Source: a bacterium (GTDB lineage: Bacteria; SZUA-182; DTGQ01). From it: a DNA stretch of 17,975 nt. The number at the start of each line of letters is the position of its first letter. Positions within the stretch are counted from its first letter, which is position 1. The notes under the pieces are model-generated. The model was not told the DNA's origin and did not search any database. It worked only from the letters and a program-made list of their open reading frames with translations. Of this stretch, positions 6,741-14,509 are shown piece by piece. The position numbers and the translations under genes are program-made. Location of the stretch: NCBI GenBank assembly GCA_023512255.1, contig JAILZY010000071.1, positions 1 to 17,975 on the forward strand. Direction: 5' to 3'.

Positions 6741-8090
6741 ATGGCTGAAATCAGACCTTTTCATGGTATCGTTTATAATCAGGAGCGGATCAAAAATCTC
6801 TCCCTGACTATTGCTCCGCCCTATGATGTCATTTCCGATGAAGCCAGAGAGAGGCTCTACCAAAATAGCCCGTATAACATAATCCGACTGATCAAGGGAA
6901 AAGCCGAGCCAGGGGATAATGATTTTGAAAATCAGTACACCCGGGCCGCCCGCTTTCTAACATCTTGGCTCGATGAGGGAATACTCCAGCAGGATACAGA
7001 GGCTTGCCTATATCTAATGGAGGATGAATACAGCCTGCCGGGAAGCGGACAAAAGCTTATCCGCCAAGGATTCACTGCCCTCATCAAGCTGGAAGAGTAT
7101 GGATCGGGCAAGATTTTGCCCCATGAGAAAACCCTGTCTCAACCCAAAGAGGATCGCCTGAGGCTCCTTTGCGCCTGCCGAGCCAACCTTAGCCCGATCT
7201 TTGCTCTCTATTCTGATCCAGCCTGCATGACCAACGCTTTGTTCAATGAGGCTAAGGCTGAAACCAGGCCCTTCATTGATATCCTCTCCCAAGAGAGGAT
7301 CGTTCATCGGGTTTGGAGAATAACTTCACCCCGGGTTATTCAGGCGATTATTGAGGAGATGAAACCGAAGGCCGTTCTTTTGGCTGACGGACACCACCGA
7401 TATGAGACCGCCTTAGCCTATTGCCGGAAAATGCAGGCTAGCTTACAGAATAAACCATTCAGCCATGAATATTCCTATGTGATGATGTACTTTGCCAATA
7501 TGGATGCCCCTGGTCTGACCATTCTCCCCTATCATCGCCTGCTCAGGCACCTGCCGGCAGAAAAAATCCAAAACTGGAAGGCGATAATCCAGCCCTTCTT
7601 CAAGATTGATAGTTTTCCCTTTAATGGCTTGACTACCAGTGAGCCTAGGGCTAGAGAGAGTCTGCTCTTTCACTTATCGGCCAAAGGGAAAGACTTTCGG
7701 CCTGCTTTTGGCCTGTATACCGCAGATAAAAACTACTATCTGCTTACCCTAAAGCCTGAGGTTGATCTTGAGCGGGAGATCTCTGGCGATCAGCCCTTGG
7801 TTTGCAAGCAACTTCCAGTAACTATTTTAGATCATCTCCTGATCAACCGGATTTTGGGTGCCAACGCTAACCAGATTAAAGAGAAATGTCTTGGATTCTC
7901 CCATGATCATCGTCAGGCGATCGACGAAGTTAACAGCCAGCAATATCAGATGGCCATATTTGTCAATTCGACCCCAATTCATTTGGTGAATCAGATTGCT
8001 TGCCTGGGCCAGCAGATGCCGCAAAAATCGACCTTCTTCTATCCGAAGCTACCAACAGGCCTGGTTCTGCGAAAGATACTCGAAGATTAA
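6741..8090 (+). CDS. DUF1015 family protein
   Basis: The 449-residue protein belongs to DUF1015 (COG4198). Hallmarks are MAEIRPFHGIVYN at the start, IAPPYDVIS at 24-32, SPYNIIRLIKGK, LPHEKTLSQPKEDRL near 125-140, and DGHHRYETA at 216-224. The conserved His/Glu/Arg sets suggest an enzyme, but I know of no firmly established reaction for the family and do not assign one. It is predicted cytoplasmic, with no signal peptide or membrane segment. ATG 6741 is chosen because AGGA lies just upstream and the protein then begins at the conserved family N-terminus; a longer frame from 6714 would overlap the previous gene. It is tightly coupled to the COG4030 gene, so the two probably work together. Its 3' end faces the GH57 gene across a repeat-rich spacer. 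Confidence 0.88.
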   Translation: MAEIRPFHGIVYNQERIKNLSLTIAPPYDVISDEARERLYQNSPYNIIRLIKGKAEPGDNDFENQYTRAARFLTSWLDEGILQQDTEACLYLMEDEYSLPGSGQKLIRQGFTALIKLEEYGSGKILPHEKTLSQPKEDRLRLLCACRANLSPIFALYSDPACMTNALFNEAKAETRPFIDILSQERIVHRVWRITSPRVIQAIIEEMKPKAVLLADGHHRYETALAYCRKMQASLQNKPFSHEYSYVMMYFANMDAPGLTILPYHRLLRHLPAEKIQNWKAIIQPFFKIDSFPFNGLTTSEPRARESLLFHLSAKGKDFRPAFGLYTADKNYYLLTLKPEVDLEREISGDQPLVCKQLPVTILDHLLINRILGANANQIKEKCLGFSHDHRQAIDEVNSQQYQMAIFVNSTPIHLVNQIACLGQQMPQKSTFFYPKLPTGLVLRKILED

Positions 8091-8104
8091 GCGGCTACTT
8101 CCTA

Positions 8105-8268
8105 AAGGCAGCCCTTGGTTGTGCAGCTTAAATTGAATTGAGACCGCCCCCCTCAAGGTCCTGGCCACCAAAGCAGCCCTTATTGCAGGCAGAATTTCCC
8201 ACGCGCCGCACACCCCAAGGCCCTTGCCGCCAAGGCAGCCCTTGCAAGGCAGCCCTTGGTTGTGCAGC
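8105..8268. repeat. Cluster of CAAGG-cagc-CCTTG mini-hairpins between convergent genes
   Basis: A 23-base sequence beginning AAGGCAGCCCTTGG occurs identically at 8105-8127 and 8246-8268. A 14-bp core is tandemly repeated at 8232-8259, and looser relatives occur near 8168-8178 and 8216-8226. Each unit can fold as CAAGG-CAGC-CCTTG or similar. The cluster fills the spacer between the DUF1015 and GH57 stop codons. It may act as a REP-like element or help end converging transcripts, but no T-run follows. Confidence 0.6.
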
Positions 8269-8289
8269 CTAATTGCTGCTTTGTCTGGC

Positions 8290-10740
8290 CTATCCCATAT
8301 TAAACTTCAGCAGCCTTCCAAGCTGTCGAAGCTCTTCAATCCGCTCATTGGATAATTTTGAGCTGGAAACATTGCCGCCTCGCAGCAGTTCGGGATAATT
8401 TTGCAGTATGGCGGAGAAAAAATTTTGCATTTGCCAAAGATTCATGGACAGTTGAAGCTTTTCAGCTATGGCGAACAGATACCGAATAGTGGCCAGATCA
8501 TCAGCCGCGGGATCTTTGGCCAGCAGGCGGAACCTGTTTTCAAGTTGCTGGCGGATCAGCAAGCCAACCTCTTGGGTGGAGAGTTTTACCTGCCAGTGTT
8601 CGGCCTGTTCCATGATACTTGAAAGCTTGTTGCGACTTGCCTCGTCTGCCGGAGTAGCCAGATTTTTTAATTGGTTGATAAACTCATCATAGAGGAAGTA
8701 TTCCGCGGCGACTAAAAATCCCTTAGGGATGGGGACCTCAACCTCCCGCAGGTAGTCCATCATCCGGTAGTGCTCAAGGTAGAGGCTGCGGTAGGTATCA
8801 GTAAAGTGTTTGAGAATGTGTTTGCTGATCAGCGAAGTAATCTTAATGCGCTCCTCCAGGAATAGCTCTCCGAGGCTTAAATAATTGGAGCCGAAGTTTT
8901 CAGTAATGATCCGATTGACCCCCTCGATGTCCGAGCGGGCAAAGTACGCCAGCAGATTTTGCTTAAACTCCTCACTGGGGATATTTTCTTTGGCGGCATC
9001 AGTGATGAGAAGATAAGAGCGAAGATCAAGACCAGCAGGATGAAAAACAACAAAGGCAGCATGGTGAGTTTCCCAGGTAATCTGGCTTGATGCGATCACC
9101 TTGCCGATAGCTAAGTGACTTGAATTTGCCTCCCTTTTCTCAAAGTCCTCTTTTATCAGTCGATAGGTATAGATATCCTGCTGCTGTCCCCAATCCTCAT
9201 AGAGAGAGCTAATTGCATAGTGGGTCAGAACCCTTCGGAAGTCAACCTGTGAGGGGAGAACCTGTTTTCGAAAAATATCGGCTCCTGTTCCCATCTCACA
9301 AATGTTGCTTTTGGCCTCAGCCAGCTTATCAAGCAATGCCTTCTCAATCTCTGGGGCTCCACCCACTTCGCGGGCCAGCTGGATGGCACGGGCTGCATAC
9401 TTGAGAATCTGTACAGTCTCAATTCCTGAAATATCATCGAAAAACCAGCCGCAGCTGGTAAACATAAGAAGGCCGCAGCGCTGCATCTCAAGGAGCTTTA
9501 GGACCTGTACCTTTTCGTCTGCCTCTAGGGGGCGCCGCTGGTGTCGGGCTAGAAACTGTTCGACATTTTCCCGTGCCCGATTTAGAATGACCTCAATATA
9601 GGCATCTCTGGCTGCCCAGGGATCGGCCAGGTATCGTCCACCCTCCCGTTCGAATAGCTCATCCAGCGATGATTTTAGCCGGTCCAGCCCCTCGCGCAGA
9701 GGCTGTCGCCAGTGCTGGTTCCAGCCATAATATCTCCCCGAGTTACAGCCGCAATTAGCGCGCCAGCGCTGAATCCCATGAGCGCAACTCCAGGAGGTAT
9801 TTTCAAAAATTTCGACTTGAAACTTAGGGGGATACTTTTCCAGATATTCACCATAGTTAGTAAGCTTGGCAATGTTATTTCTCTCGATGTAATCGAGAGC
9901 ATAGGTCAAGGCCATCTCGCCAAATTTGAAGTGATGGCCGTAAGATTCTCCATCGGTAGCTAAATTGAGAATCTGCGGCCAGACTCGGCCATCATTGAAC
10001 CCTTTCATGATCCTCTGGACAAAATAGTCTCCGCTTTCAAGCACTCGATCGAAAGCTATCGAGAACGAAATTGGGGCATCGTAAAAGAAGATGACGATCG
10101 AGTAACCATCCCTGAGAAAGCACTTGTAGGCAAGGGTTGGATCAATATTCCCCTGGCCGGTGTCCATCCACTCTTCGGCTCCGATTTTACGGATTCTCCG
10201 GGCCTGGTGAGGAGCCAGAATAGTAAATTTAATTCCCTGCTCGCTTAAGGTTTGGAGCACCTCCATATTGACTGCTGTTTCAGGCAGCCACATTCCTTCT
10301 GGCTTTCGCTGGAAATGGTACTCAAAATCCTTGATCGCCCAGATTACTTGGGTCTTTTGATCCCTTTTTGAGGCCAGGGGCATAATGATATGATTATACC
10401 CTTGGGCAATAGCATTGCCATGTCCTGACCGCTCCTTCTGGCTGAGGCGATCAGCCTCGATGATTCGGCTGTAAGTTTCGGCACTATATTTTTTTAGCCA
10501 GGAAAGCAGAGAGGGACCAAAATTAAAACTTAATTTCTGGTAGTTATTGATAATCTTAAGAATCTGATTCTTGCTATCAATTATTCGGGAGGCGGAATTT
10601 GGTGCGTAGCACTCAGCGGCAATTTTCTCATTCCAATCATGATAGGGAGCGGCCGTAGGTTGGATTTCAATTTCCTCAAGCCATGGGTTCTCCCTGGGGG
10701 GCTGGTAAAAATGCCCATGAATACAAAGATATTTTTCCAC
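8290..10740 (-). CDS. GH57 family glycosidase-like protein with DUF3536 region
   Basis: The 816-residue protein begins with a glycoside hydrolase family 57 domain: HGHFYQPPRENPW at residues 8-20 (GH57 motif 1), EGMWLPETAV at 148-157 with likely nucleophile Glu154, and NLATDGESYGHH at 259-270 with likely acid/base Asp263. The second half matches the DUF3536 extension seen in this subgroup. GH57 enzymes act on alpha-glucans (amylases, branching enzymes, 4-alpha-glucanotransferases). The exact activity here cannot be read from the sequence. There is no signal peptide, so it likely works in the cytoplasm on storage glucan. Both catalytic acids are present. It is a single-gene minus-strand unit with a good sigma-70 promoter about 130 bp upstream, but no clear Shine-Dalgarno before the ATG. 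Confidence 0.9.
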   Translation of the reverse strand: MEKYLCIHGHFYQPPRENPWLEEIEIQPTAAPYHDWNEKIAAECYAPNSASRIIDSKNQILKIINNYQKLSFNFGPSLLSWLKKYSAETYSRIIEADRLSQKERSGHGNAIAQGYNHIIMPLASKRDQKTQVIWAIKDFEYHFQRKPEGMWLPETAVNMEVLQTLSEQGIKFTILAPHQARRIRKIGAEEWMDTGQGNIDPTLAYKCFLRDGYSIVIFFYDAPISFSIAFDRVLESGDYFVQRIMKGFNDGRVWPQILNLATDGESYGHHFKFGEMALTYALDYIERNNIAKLTNYGEYLEKYPPKFQVEIFENTSWSCAHGIQRWRANCGCNSGRYYGWNQHWRQPLREGLDRLKSSLDELFEREGGRYLADPWAARDAYIEVILNRARENVEQFLARHQRRPLEADEKVQVLKLLEMQRCGLLMFTSCGWFFDDISGIETVQILKYAARAIQLAREVGGAPEIEKALLDKLAEAKSNICEMGTGADIFRKQVLPSQVDFRRVLTHYAISSLYEDWGQQQDIYTYRLIKEDFEKREANSSHLAIGKVIASSQITWETHHAAFVVFHPAGLDLRSYLLITDAAKENIPSEEFKQNLLAYFARSDIEGVNRIITENFGSNYLSLGELFLEERIKITSLISKHILKHFTDTYRSLYLEHYRMMDYLREVEVPIPKGFLVAAEYFLYDEFINQLKNLATPADEASRNKLSSIMEQAEHWQVKLSTQEVGLLIRQQLENRFRLLAKDPAADDLATIRYLFAIAEKLQLSMNLWQMQNFFSAILQNYPELLRGGNVSSSKLSNERIEELRQLGRLLKFNMG

Positions 10741-11144
10741 GTTATATCACACAATAAGTATTTATGAATTATGAATCGAAGATTTATTCTAAGATTTTCT
10801 CTTCGTCTACGCGAGTCTGATTTTTCCTCCAGACACTTTTTTGGTATTTTGAAATATTATTTTTTTAAGTAATAACACCTTTTGTTCACTCTGTCAACGG
10901 AGAGCATTCGAGAAAAATATTCAAAAGGCAAAAACAAAGATAATTTGCACTCATTTTACATAAATTATCTGTATAAATCAAGACATTTCGGGAACAAATT
11001 TAGAATAAATCCAAGATTATATCTACTCAACCTGCTTAAAAACCATCGCTCTTAATATATCAGACACCATAAACCCTATATCAGAACAACCATAAACCCT
11101 CGAAGGGGCTTAGCTCTTATTATGGTTATGTCTCTCAATGGTAG
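10741..11144. other. AT-rich intergenic region upstream of the GH57 gene
   Basis: No gene is supported here on either strand. It carries a sigma-70 promoter for the GH57 gene (10869-10897, minus strand), then about 150 bp of AT-rich sequence with no clear structure, then most of repeat copy B from 11046 onward. Confidence 0.6.
10869..10897 (-). promoter_or_regulatory. Sigma-70 promoter of the GH57 gene
   Basis: On the minus strand a perfect TTGACA (10892-10897) is followed by a 17-bp spacer and TATTAC (10869-10874), preceded by TG-N as in an extended -10. The predicted leader to the ATG at 10740 is about 120 bases. Confidence 0.6.
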
Positions 11145-11155
11145 CTAATAAATAA
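11046..11155 (-). repeat. 110-bp dispersed structured repeat, copy B
   Basis: This is the inverted partner of 5319-5427, with about five substitutions and one indel. On the minus strand it starts at the very end of the DJ-1 gene, so the last few codons and the TAG stop of that gene lie inside the repeat. The stem sequences of copy A are kept, and the loop reads TCG instead of TGG. Confidence 0.85.
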
Positions 11156-11714
11156 AAGCGAAAACCATAGCCTGGGCAATTTCTGCGGCTTTTTGTTTGC
11201 CGAAAAGAATTTCAACCAATTTCAAAGCAAACTCAATGGCAGTGCCCGGCCCGCGGCTGGTTACACACGTGCCATCCACGACTACTCTTGACTCTGCTGC
11301 CGTGCTATCTTTCAGCTGCTGAACAAAATTCGGATGGCAGGTTGCCCGGCGATGCTCCAGTAAACCGTGAGACTGCAAAACAACTACTGGAGCAGCGCAT
11401 ATGGCTGCATACAGCCCGTCTTGCTCCACCTGGCGTTTCAAAATTGCAGCTAATTCTCTTGAATCCCGAAGATGTTCCGCCCCAGGCATCCCGCCCGGTA
11501 GGGCGATCAGATCATAGGTTTCATCCAGGCAGCTTTTGATACTCTTATCCGCCACTAACTTCACTCCCCGTGAGGCAGTAACTTGCAGCCGCTCATGAAC
11601 CGAGGCTACAGTTACTAGGGCTCCTGCCCGTCTTAAAATATCGATGATGCTTACAGCCTCTAGTTCTTCAGTATCATCGGCGATTGGCACCAATACTTTT
11701 TTGGTCATAGTCAT
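11145..11714 (-). CDS. DJ-1/PfpI family protein
   Basis: This 189-residue protein is a typical single-domain DJ-1/ThiJ/PfpI member. It has VLVPIADDTEELEAV at the N-terminus with conserved acidic residues (Glu16/Glu17), DLIALPGGMPGAEHL at 68-82, and the nucleophile-elbow cysteine Cys106 in AAICAAPVVVL. Family roles include glyoxalase/deglycase-like activity, chaperone function and oxidative-stress sensing. Which applies here is not visible. It is predicted cytoplasmic. AGGAGAGGA directly precedes ATG 11714, and a second in-frame ATG lies two codons in. The C-terminal residues FIY and the stop are encoded within dispersed repeat copy B, suggesting the repeat inserted at the gene end. It is divergent from the small Cys-rich gene. 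Confidence 0.92.
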   Translation of the reverse strand: MTMTKKVLVPIADDTEELEAVSIIDILRRAGALVTVASVHERLQVTASRGVKLVADKSIKSCLDETYDLIALPGGMPGAEHLRDSRELAAILKRQVEQDGLYAAICAAPVVVLQSHGLLEHRRATCHPNFVQQLKDSTAAESRVVVDGTCVTSRGPGTAIEFALKLVEILFGKQKAAEIAQAMVFAFIY

Positions 11715-11780
11715 TCCTCTCCTTAGTTTCAGTTAGTGCTTTTAATTTTTCATTTCGGTCGTTTTTTAAATTTCACTTAT

Positions 11781-11809
11781 ATTTTAATGAAGATTAACTG
11801 CTGCTGCAA
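11781..11809 (-). promoter_or_regulatory. Possible promoter of the DJ-1 gene
   Basis: On the minus strand TTGCAG (11804-11809), a 17-bp spacer and TAAAAT (11781-11786) lie about 70 bp before the ATG. The -10 is good and the -35 poor. Confidence 0.3.
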
Positions 11810-11944
11810 CAGAAAATATGGCTGCTGATTAGACGTAATATTTCTGCCAAACTATCGTCTAGCAAAAAGATCTGCAAGGATATGCCGATTATAGCAACTA
11901 TAAGGTCGATTTTCTCTAAAATTTTCATGAGGTGAGAAAAACAA

Positions 11945-12130
11945 GTGAAAAAGATAAGCATGGAAAATAGGTTGTACTCCGTTTTGGAAGCGCTGGACAT
12001 TCGGCCTAAGAACCCTGCCGGAGAGCAATCTGTCCCTGATAGAGTTGACCACTGTAAGGCCGCCAAGTCAAAGAAGTGCGATCACCAGTGTGTTGACTGT
12101 TTTTTACTCTTCTGTCAGGAGCCTGCTTAA
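11945..12130 (+). CDS. Putative small Cys-rich protein
   Basis: A 61-residue frame starts at GTG 11945 (or ATG 11960). GAGGTGAG lies about ten bases before the GTG. The C-terminal third is cysteine-rich: C-x7-C, then CDHQCVDCFLLFC, giving C-x3-C-x2-C-x4-C spacing. That spacing suggests metal binding (zinc or an iron-sulfur cluster). There is no signal peptide. I do not recognise the family. Support for a real gene is the ribosome site, the concentrated Cys motif, and the position just upstream of, and co-directional with, the metallophosphoesterase. Against it are the short length and non-ATG start. The opposite-strand frames here look like chance. Confidence 0.5.
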   Translation: MKKISMENRLYSVLEALDIRPKNPAGEQSVPDRVDHCKAAKSKKCDHQCVDCFLLFCQEPA

Positions 12131-12147
12131 GATGGCTACACATAAAT

Positions 12148-12182
12148 CACCTACTGGGAGATGAGGTAGTAAAGATAAGGTG
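12148..12182 (+). other. Inverted repeat before the metallophosphoesterase gene
   Basis: TCACCT and AGGTGA bracket a shorter CTAC/GTAG pair in the gap between the small Cys-rich gene and the phosphoesterase. It may be a weak regulatory hairpin. The downstream arm could also mimic a Shine-Dalgarno. Confidence 0.3.
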
Positions 12183-12194
12183 ACTTGAAGGTAT

Positions 12195-12866
12195 ATGAGC
12201 ATCCGAATTATTGCTTTTGGCGATCTTCACGACTATGTCGCCAATATCGGTAAAATTGAGGGGATCGCTGATGCCTCCCTGCTCATTATTACCGGAGATC
12301 TGACCAACCGTGGCGGAGCCGACCGGGCCGGGAGGGTTATCGAGCAGGTAAGGCACTATAACCCCAGAGTCTATGCCCAGGCAGGCAATATGGACCAGAG
12401 GGAGGTTGAAGACTACCTCATCGAGCAGGGAATAAACCTTCATGGACAGGGATATATGGTTGCGGAATCTGTCGGCATATTCGGTGTGGGAGGATCAAAC
12501 CCCACACCCTTTAATACCCCGAATGAATTTGACGAAAATGAGATAGCATCTTTCATTCTCCAGGGGTATGGTCGCATTGAAGATGCTCCCTTGAAAATCC
12601 TCATCTCCCATGCGCCTCCGCGAGGCACGAGGGTTGACAGGACCTTGAGCGGCCAGCATGTGGGGAGCAGGGCAGTCAGGGAATTCATCGAAACATATCA
12701 GCCGGATATATGCCTCACCGGGCATATCCATGAGGCTAGAGGAGAAGACCTCATCGGGCGGACCAAGATCTTCAATCCTGGAATGCTGAAAAATGGCGGA
12801 TATGTAGAGGTGCATCAGGAAGGATTATCTTTGATCGGGAGTTTAAAACAGATAGCGGGAGGATAA
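12195..12866 (+). CDS. Calcineurin-like metallophosphoesterase
   Basis: The 223-residue protein has the ordered motifs of a binuclear metallophosphoesterase: GDLHD (residues 9-13), TGDLTNRGG (33-41), GNMD (64-67), SHAPP (138-142) and GHIHEARGE (176-184). GNMD replaces the common GNHD/E; the metal-bridging Asn65 is kept while the usual His is Met66. I recall this variant from Icc-related COG2129 proteins. Substrate is unknown: phosphodiesters, cyclic nucleotides or phosphoproteins are all used in the superfamily. There is no signal peptide. GAAGG shortly before ATG 12195 supports the start. It lies 64 bp after the small Cys-rich gene and ends before a strong terminator. Confidence 0.9.
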   Translation: MSIRIIAFGDLHDYVANIGKIEGIADASLLIITGDLTNRGGADRAGRVIEQVRHYNPRVYAQAGNMDQREVEDYLIEQGINLHGQGYMVAESVGIFGVGGSNPTPFNTPNEFDENEIASFILQGYGRIEDAPLKILISHAPPRGTRVDRTLSGQHVGSRAVREFIETYQPDICLTGHIHEARGEDLIGRTKIFNPGMLKNGGYVEVHQEGLSLIGSLKQIAGG

Positions 12867-12947
12867 GCTTGCGGCCTTGAGCTTGCGCAATCACTTCCTT
12901 TGAGCTTGTAATCCCTTTCGGCAAGATCCCTTGACGATGAAAAAATC

Positions 12948-12988
12948 AAAAAGGCCCGCTAAGATGTTCACTCTTAGCGGGCCTTTTT
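12948..12988. terminator. Strong bidirectional rho-independent terminator
   Basis: A perfect 17-bp stem (12948-12964 pairing with 12972-12988) has a GGCCCGCTAAGA core and a seven-base loop. It is flanked by A-runs on the left and T-runs on the right, so it works in both directions. It serves the plus-strand phosphoesterase and the converging minus-strand glycine-rich gene. Confidence 0.92.
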
Positions 12989-13042
12989 TCAGGTGAAAGG
13001 GACTTCAGCTAAAGAATTTTATTTAATTATTTCATAGAAGAA

Positions 13043-13109
13043 CTAATATTTCAGAACGCTAGCCACGCTAAATTTTTAAGATTAAATACTCAGAGCGCTG
13101 GCCACGCTT
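13043..13109 (-). repeat. Echo of the glycine-rich gene's 3' end
   Basis: Sequence at 13082-13109, covering the last codons and stop of the glycine-rich gene, is repeated imperfectly at 13043-13070, a 39-bp period. The downstream echo can encode SVASVLKY-stop, mirroring the genuine end SVASALSI-stop. It looks like a decayed tandem duplication of the C-terminus. Confidence 0.5.
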
Positions 13110-13792
13110 GCCAATCCAGTACTGGCCAGGCTTCCGGTACCAAGGCCAGCTAGTCCACCCAAACCACCAAGGCCGCCCATAAGTCCCAAGCCGCCTAGAC
13201 CACCTCCACCAAGCGCTCCCAAACTTCCCAAACCGAGCATTCCGCCATAGAGCCCGCCTAAGCCGCCACCCAAGCCGCCCAAGCCACCATAGAGTCCGAG
13301 TCCAGCACCGCCGAGAGCCCCTAAGCCACCAAGACCGCCGTAGAGCCCAATTCCCCCCAAGCCACCGTACATACTTCCAAGACCGCCATAGAGACCGCCC
13401 AAGCCGCCGTAGAGCCCGGCGCCGAGAGCTCCCAAGCCACCCCCCAGACCGCCATAGAGCCCACCACTGTATAGACCGCTATAGAGCCCGCCTCCATACC
13501 CACCTAGTCCACCGCCATAGTACATGCTGCCCAAGCCGCCGTAGCTCCCATAGCCGCCGTAGCCACCATAGCCTCCCAAGCCGCCGTAGAGGCCGCCTAT
13601 GCCGGTGTATGCCCGGTAATAACCAGCGTATGTAGATGGATATGATATATATCCAGGACCTCCGTATGTTGAGTAGCCCGGATACGATCCGTAAGAGGTC
13701 AATTGTGCCTGCGACAGGTGAGCGAAAATAAAAAGCCCGAAAAAAACCACCAATGAAACTACTGCCCATTTAACTTCATTCTTGAAACTCAT
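13082..13792 (-). CDS. Secreted Gly/Tyr/Leu-rich repeat protein
   Basis: The 236-residue protein opens with a clear Sec signal peptide: Lys4/Lys8, a hydrophobic core from about 10 to 24, and likely cleavage after SQA at Ala29. The mature chain is low complexity. A Tyr/Pro/Ser-rich section comes first (about 30-60), then 14 YGG triplets in patterns such as LYGGLGG, then a Gly/Leu-rich section ending in a short Ala/Ser tail. The roughly 207 mature residues contain one charged residue (Arg60) and no Cys. Such composition recalls silk- or cell-wall glycine-rich proteins and suggests self-assembly, surface coating or adhesion. No catalytic domain is visible and I do not recognise a family. AAAGG precedes ATG 13792 weakly. 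It follows a response regulator gene by 250 bp and ends at the strong terminator. Other open frames here are composition artefacts. Confidence 0.85.
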   Translation of the reverse strand: MSFKNEVKWAVVSLVVFFGLFIFAHLSQAQLTSYGSYPGYSTYGGPGYISYPSTYAGYYRAYTGIGGLYGGLGGYGGYGGYGSYGGLGSMYYGGGLGGYGGGLYSGLYSGGLYGGLGGGLGALGAGLYGGLGGLYGGLGSMYGGLGGIGLYGGLGGLGALGGAGLGLYGGLGGLGGGLGGLYGGMLGLGSLGALGGGGLGGLGLMGGLGGLGGLAGLGTGSLASTGLASVASALSI

Positions 13793-13865
13793 ACTCTCTA
13801 ACCTTTCATCTCTCTGCTCTTCAAGTTTTTTCTGAGGAGATTAAGTATTTTAACTTATAATAACT

Positions 13866-13895
13866 TTTATACTAATTAATAGTAATTATTATCAA
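13866..13895 (-). promoter_or_regulatory. Possible promoter of the glycine-rich gene
   Basis: On the minus strand TTGATA (13890-13895), an 18-bp spacer and TATAAA (13866-13871) lie about 75 bp before the ATG. The surrounding AT richness raises the risk of a chance match. Confidence 0.4.
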
Positions 13896-14042
13896 TTTAT
13901 TCATTAATTTATTCATTACCTGAATAAACCGATACCCTGACTTGCCGTGTTTTTCTTCTCTCTCTGTTTAACTCTATTTATTAACTAATATTAACTAAAT
14001 ATTCATTCCGCCCCCCTTATTCCTCCTTAATAAAACCTGAAA

Positions 14043-14408
14043 CTATTGTGCCTCGATGGTCTCAATAATCTGATCTAGCACTTGAAACATCTGACTATTT
14101 TTCCTGACGCATTCATAGGCACCAAGTTCCTTGGCCATGGAAATGTTGTTTTGGTCAAGATAAGAAGAAACCATAATTATCTTCATCTCAGATGAGATCT
14201 GCCTGGCGATCTTTAGAAGATCAAGTCCCTCGATATCATTGAGGTGAAGATCAAGTAACATAAGATCGAATTGGCCGGTGTTTATTTTTTCCTGAAATTC
14301 TTGATAACATGTGCTTATTTCAACCTCATAACCCTTATTGAGGAGATGATACCTCAGAGCATTACAGAGAATAAGCTCATCATCAACAATTAAAATTCTA
14401 TTAATCAT
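14043..14408 (-). CDS. Single-domain response regulator (CheY-like)
   Basis: The 121-residue protein is a stand-alone receiver domain. The acidic pair is Asp9/Asp10, the phosphoacceptor Asp53 is in LMLLDLHL, the Ser81 switch residue is in MVSSY, and Lys103 is in CVRKNS. There is no output domain, so it would act by protein contact, in a phosphorelay, or as a phosphate sink. It is on the same strand as the NtrC-type regulator and histidine kinase, about 600 bp away. A sigma-54-like promoter lies about 100 bp before its ATG, which suggests control by that neighbouring activator. The ribosome site (TAGGGT) is weak. Confidence 0.9.
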   Translation of the reverse strand: MINRILIVDDELILCNALRYHLLNKGYEVEISTCYQEFQEKINTGQFDLMLLDLHLNDIEGLDLLKIARQISSEMKIIMVSSYLDQNNISMAKELGAYECVRKNSQMFQVLDQIIETIEAQ

Positions 14409-14444
14409 GATACCCTACGCCCAAATAGCTTCAAGAAGTGTGCG

Positions 14445-14475
14445 GTCAAATTTGCTGGCAGAGCGAAGATTTGAC
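14445..14475. promoter_or_regulatory. Operator-like dyad before the receiver gene
   Basis: GTCAAAT (14445-14451) and ATTTGAC (14469-14475) form a perfect 7-bp inverted repeat with a 17-base gap. It sits between the sigma-54-like promoter and the ATG. It could be an operator or a leader hairpin. Confidence 0.35.
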
Positions 14476-14509
14476 GTGTTCTTGTTTCGTGTTGTTGTTT
14501 ACTGAAAGA

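Noticed and set aside
11794-12066. Minus-strand frames opposite the small Cys-rich gene
   Set aside because: They overlap each other in different frames, show no recognisable motif, and conflict with the better supported plus-strand frame.
13321-13769. Extra open frames overlapping the glycine-rich gene
   Set aside because: They arise from the repetitive, high-GC, stop-poor composition of the true gene and lack a signal peptide or sensible sequence.
13990-14040. A strong AAGGAGG Shine-Dalgarno on the minus strand
   Set aside because: The nearest ATG opens a frame of only three codons, so no gene can be supported.
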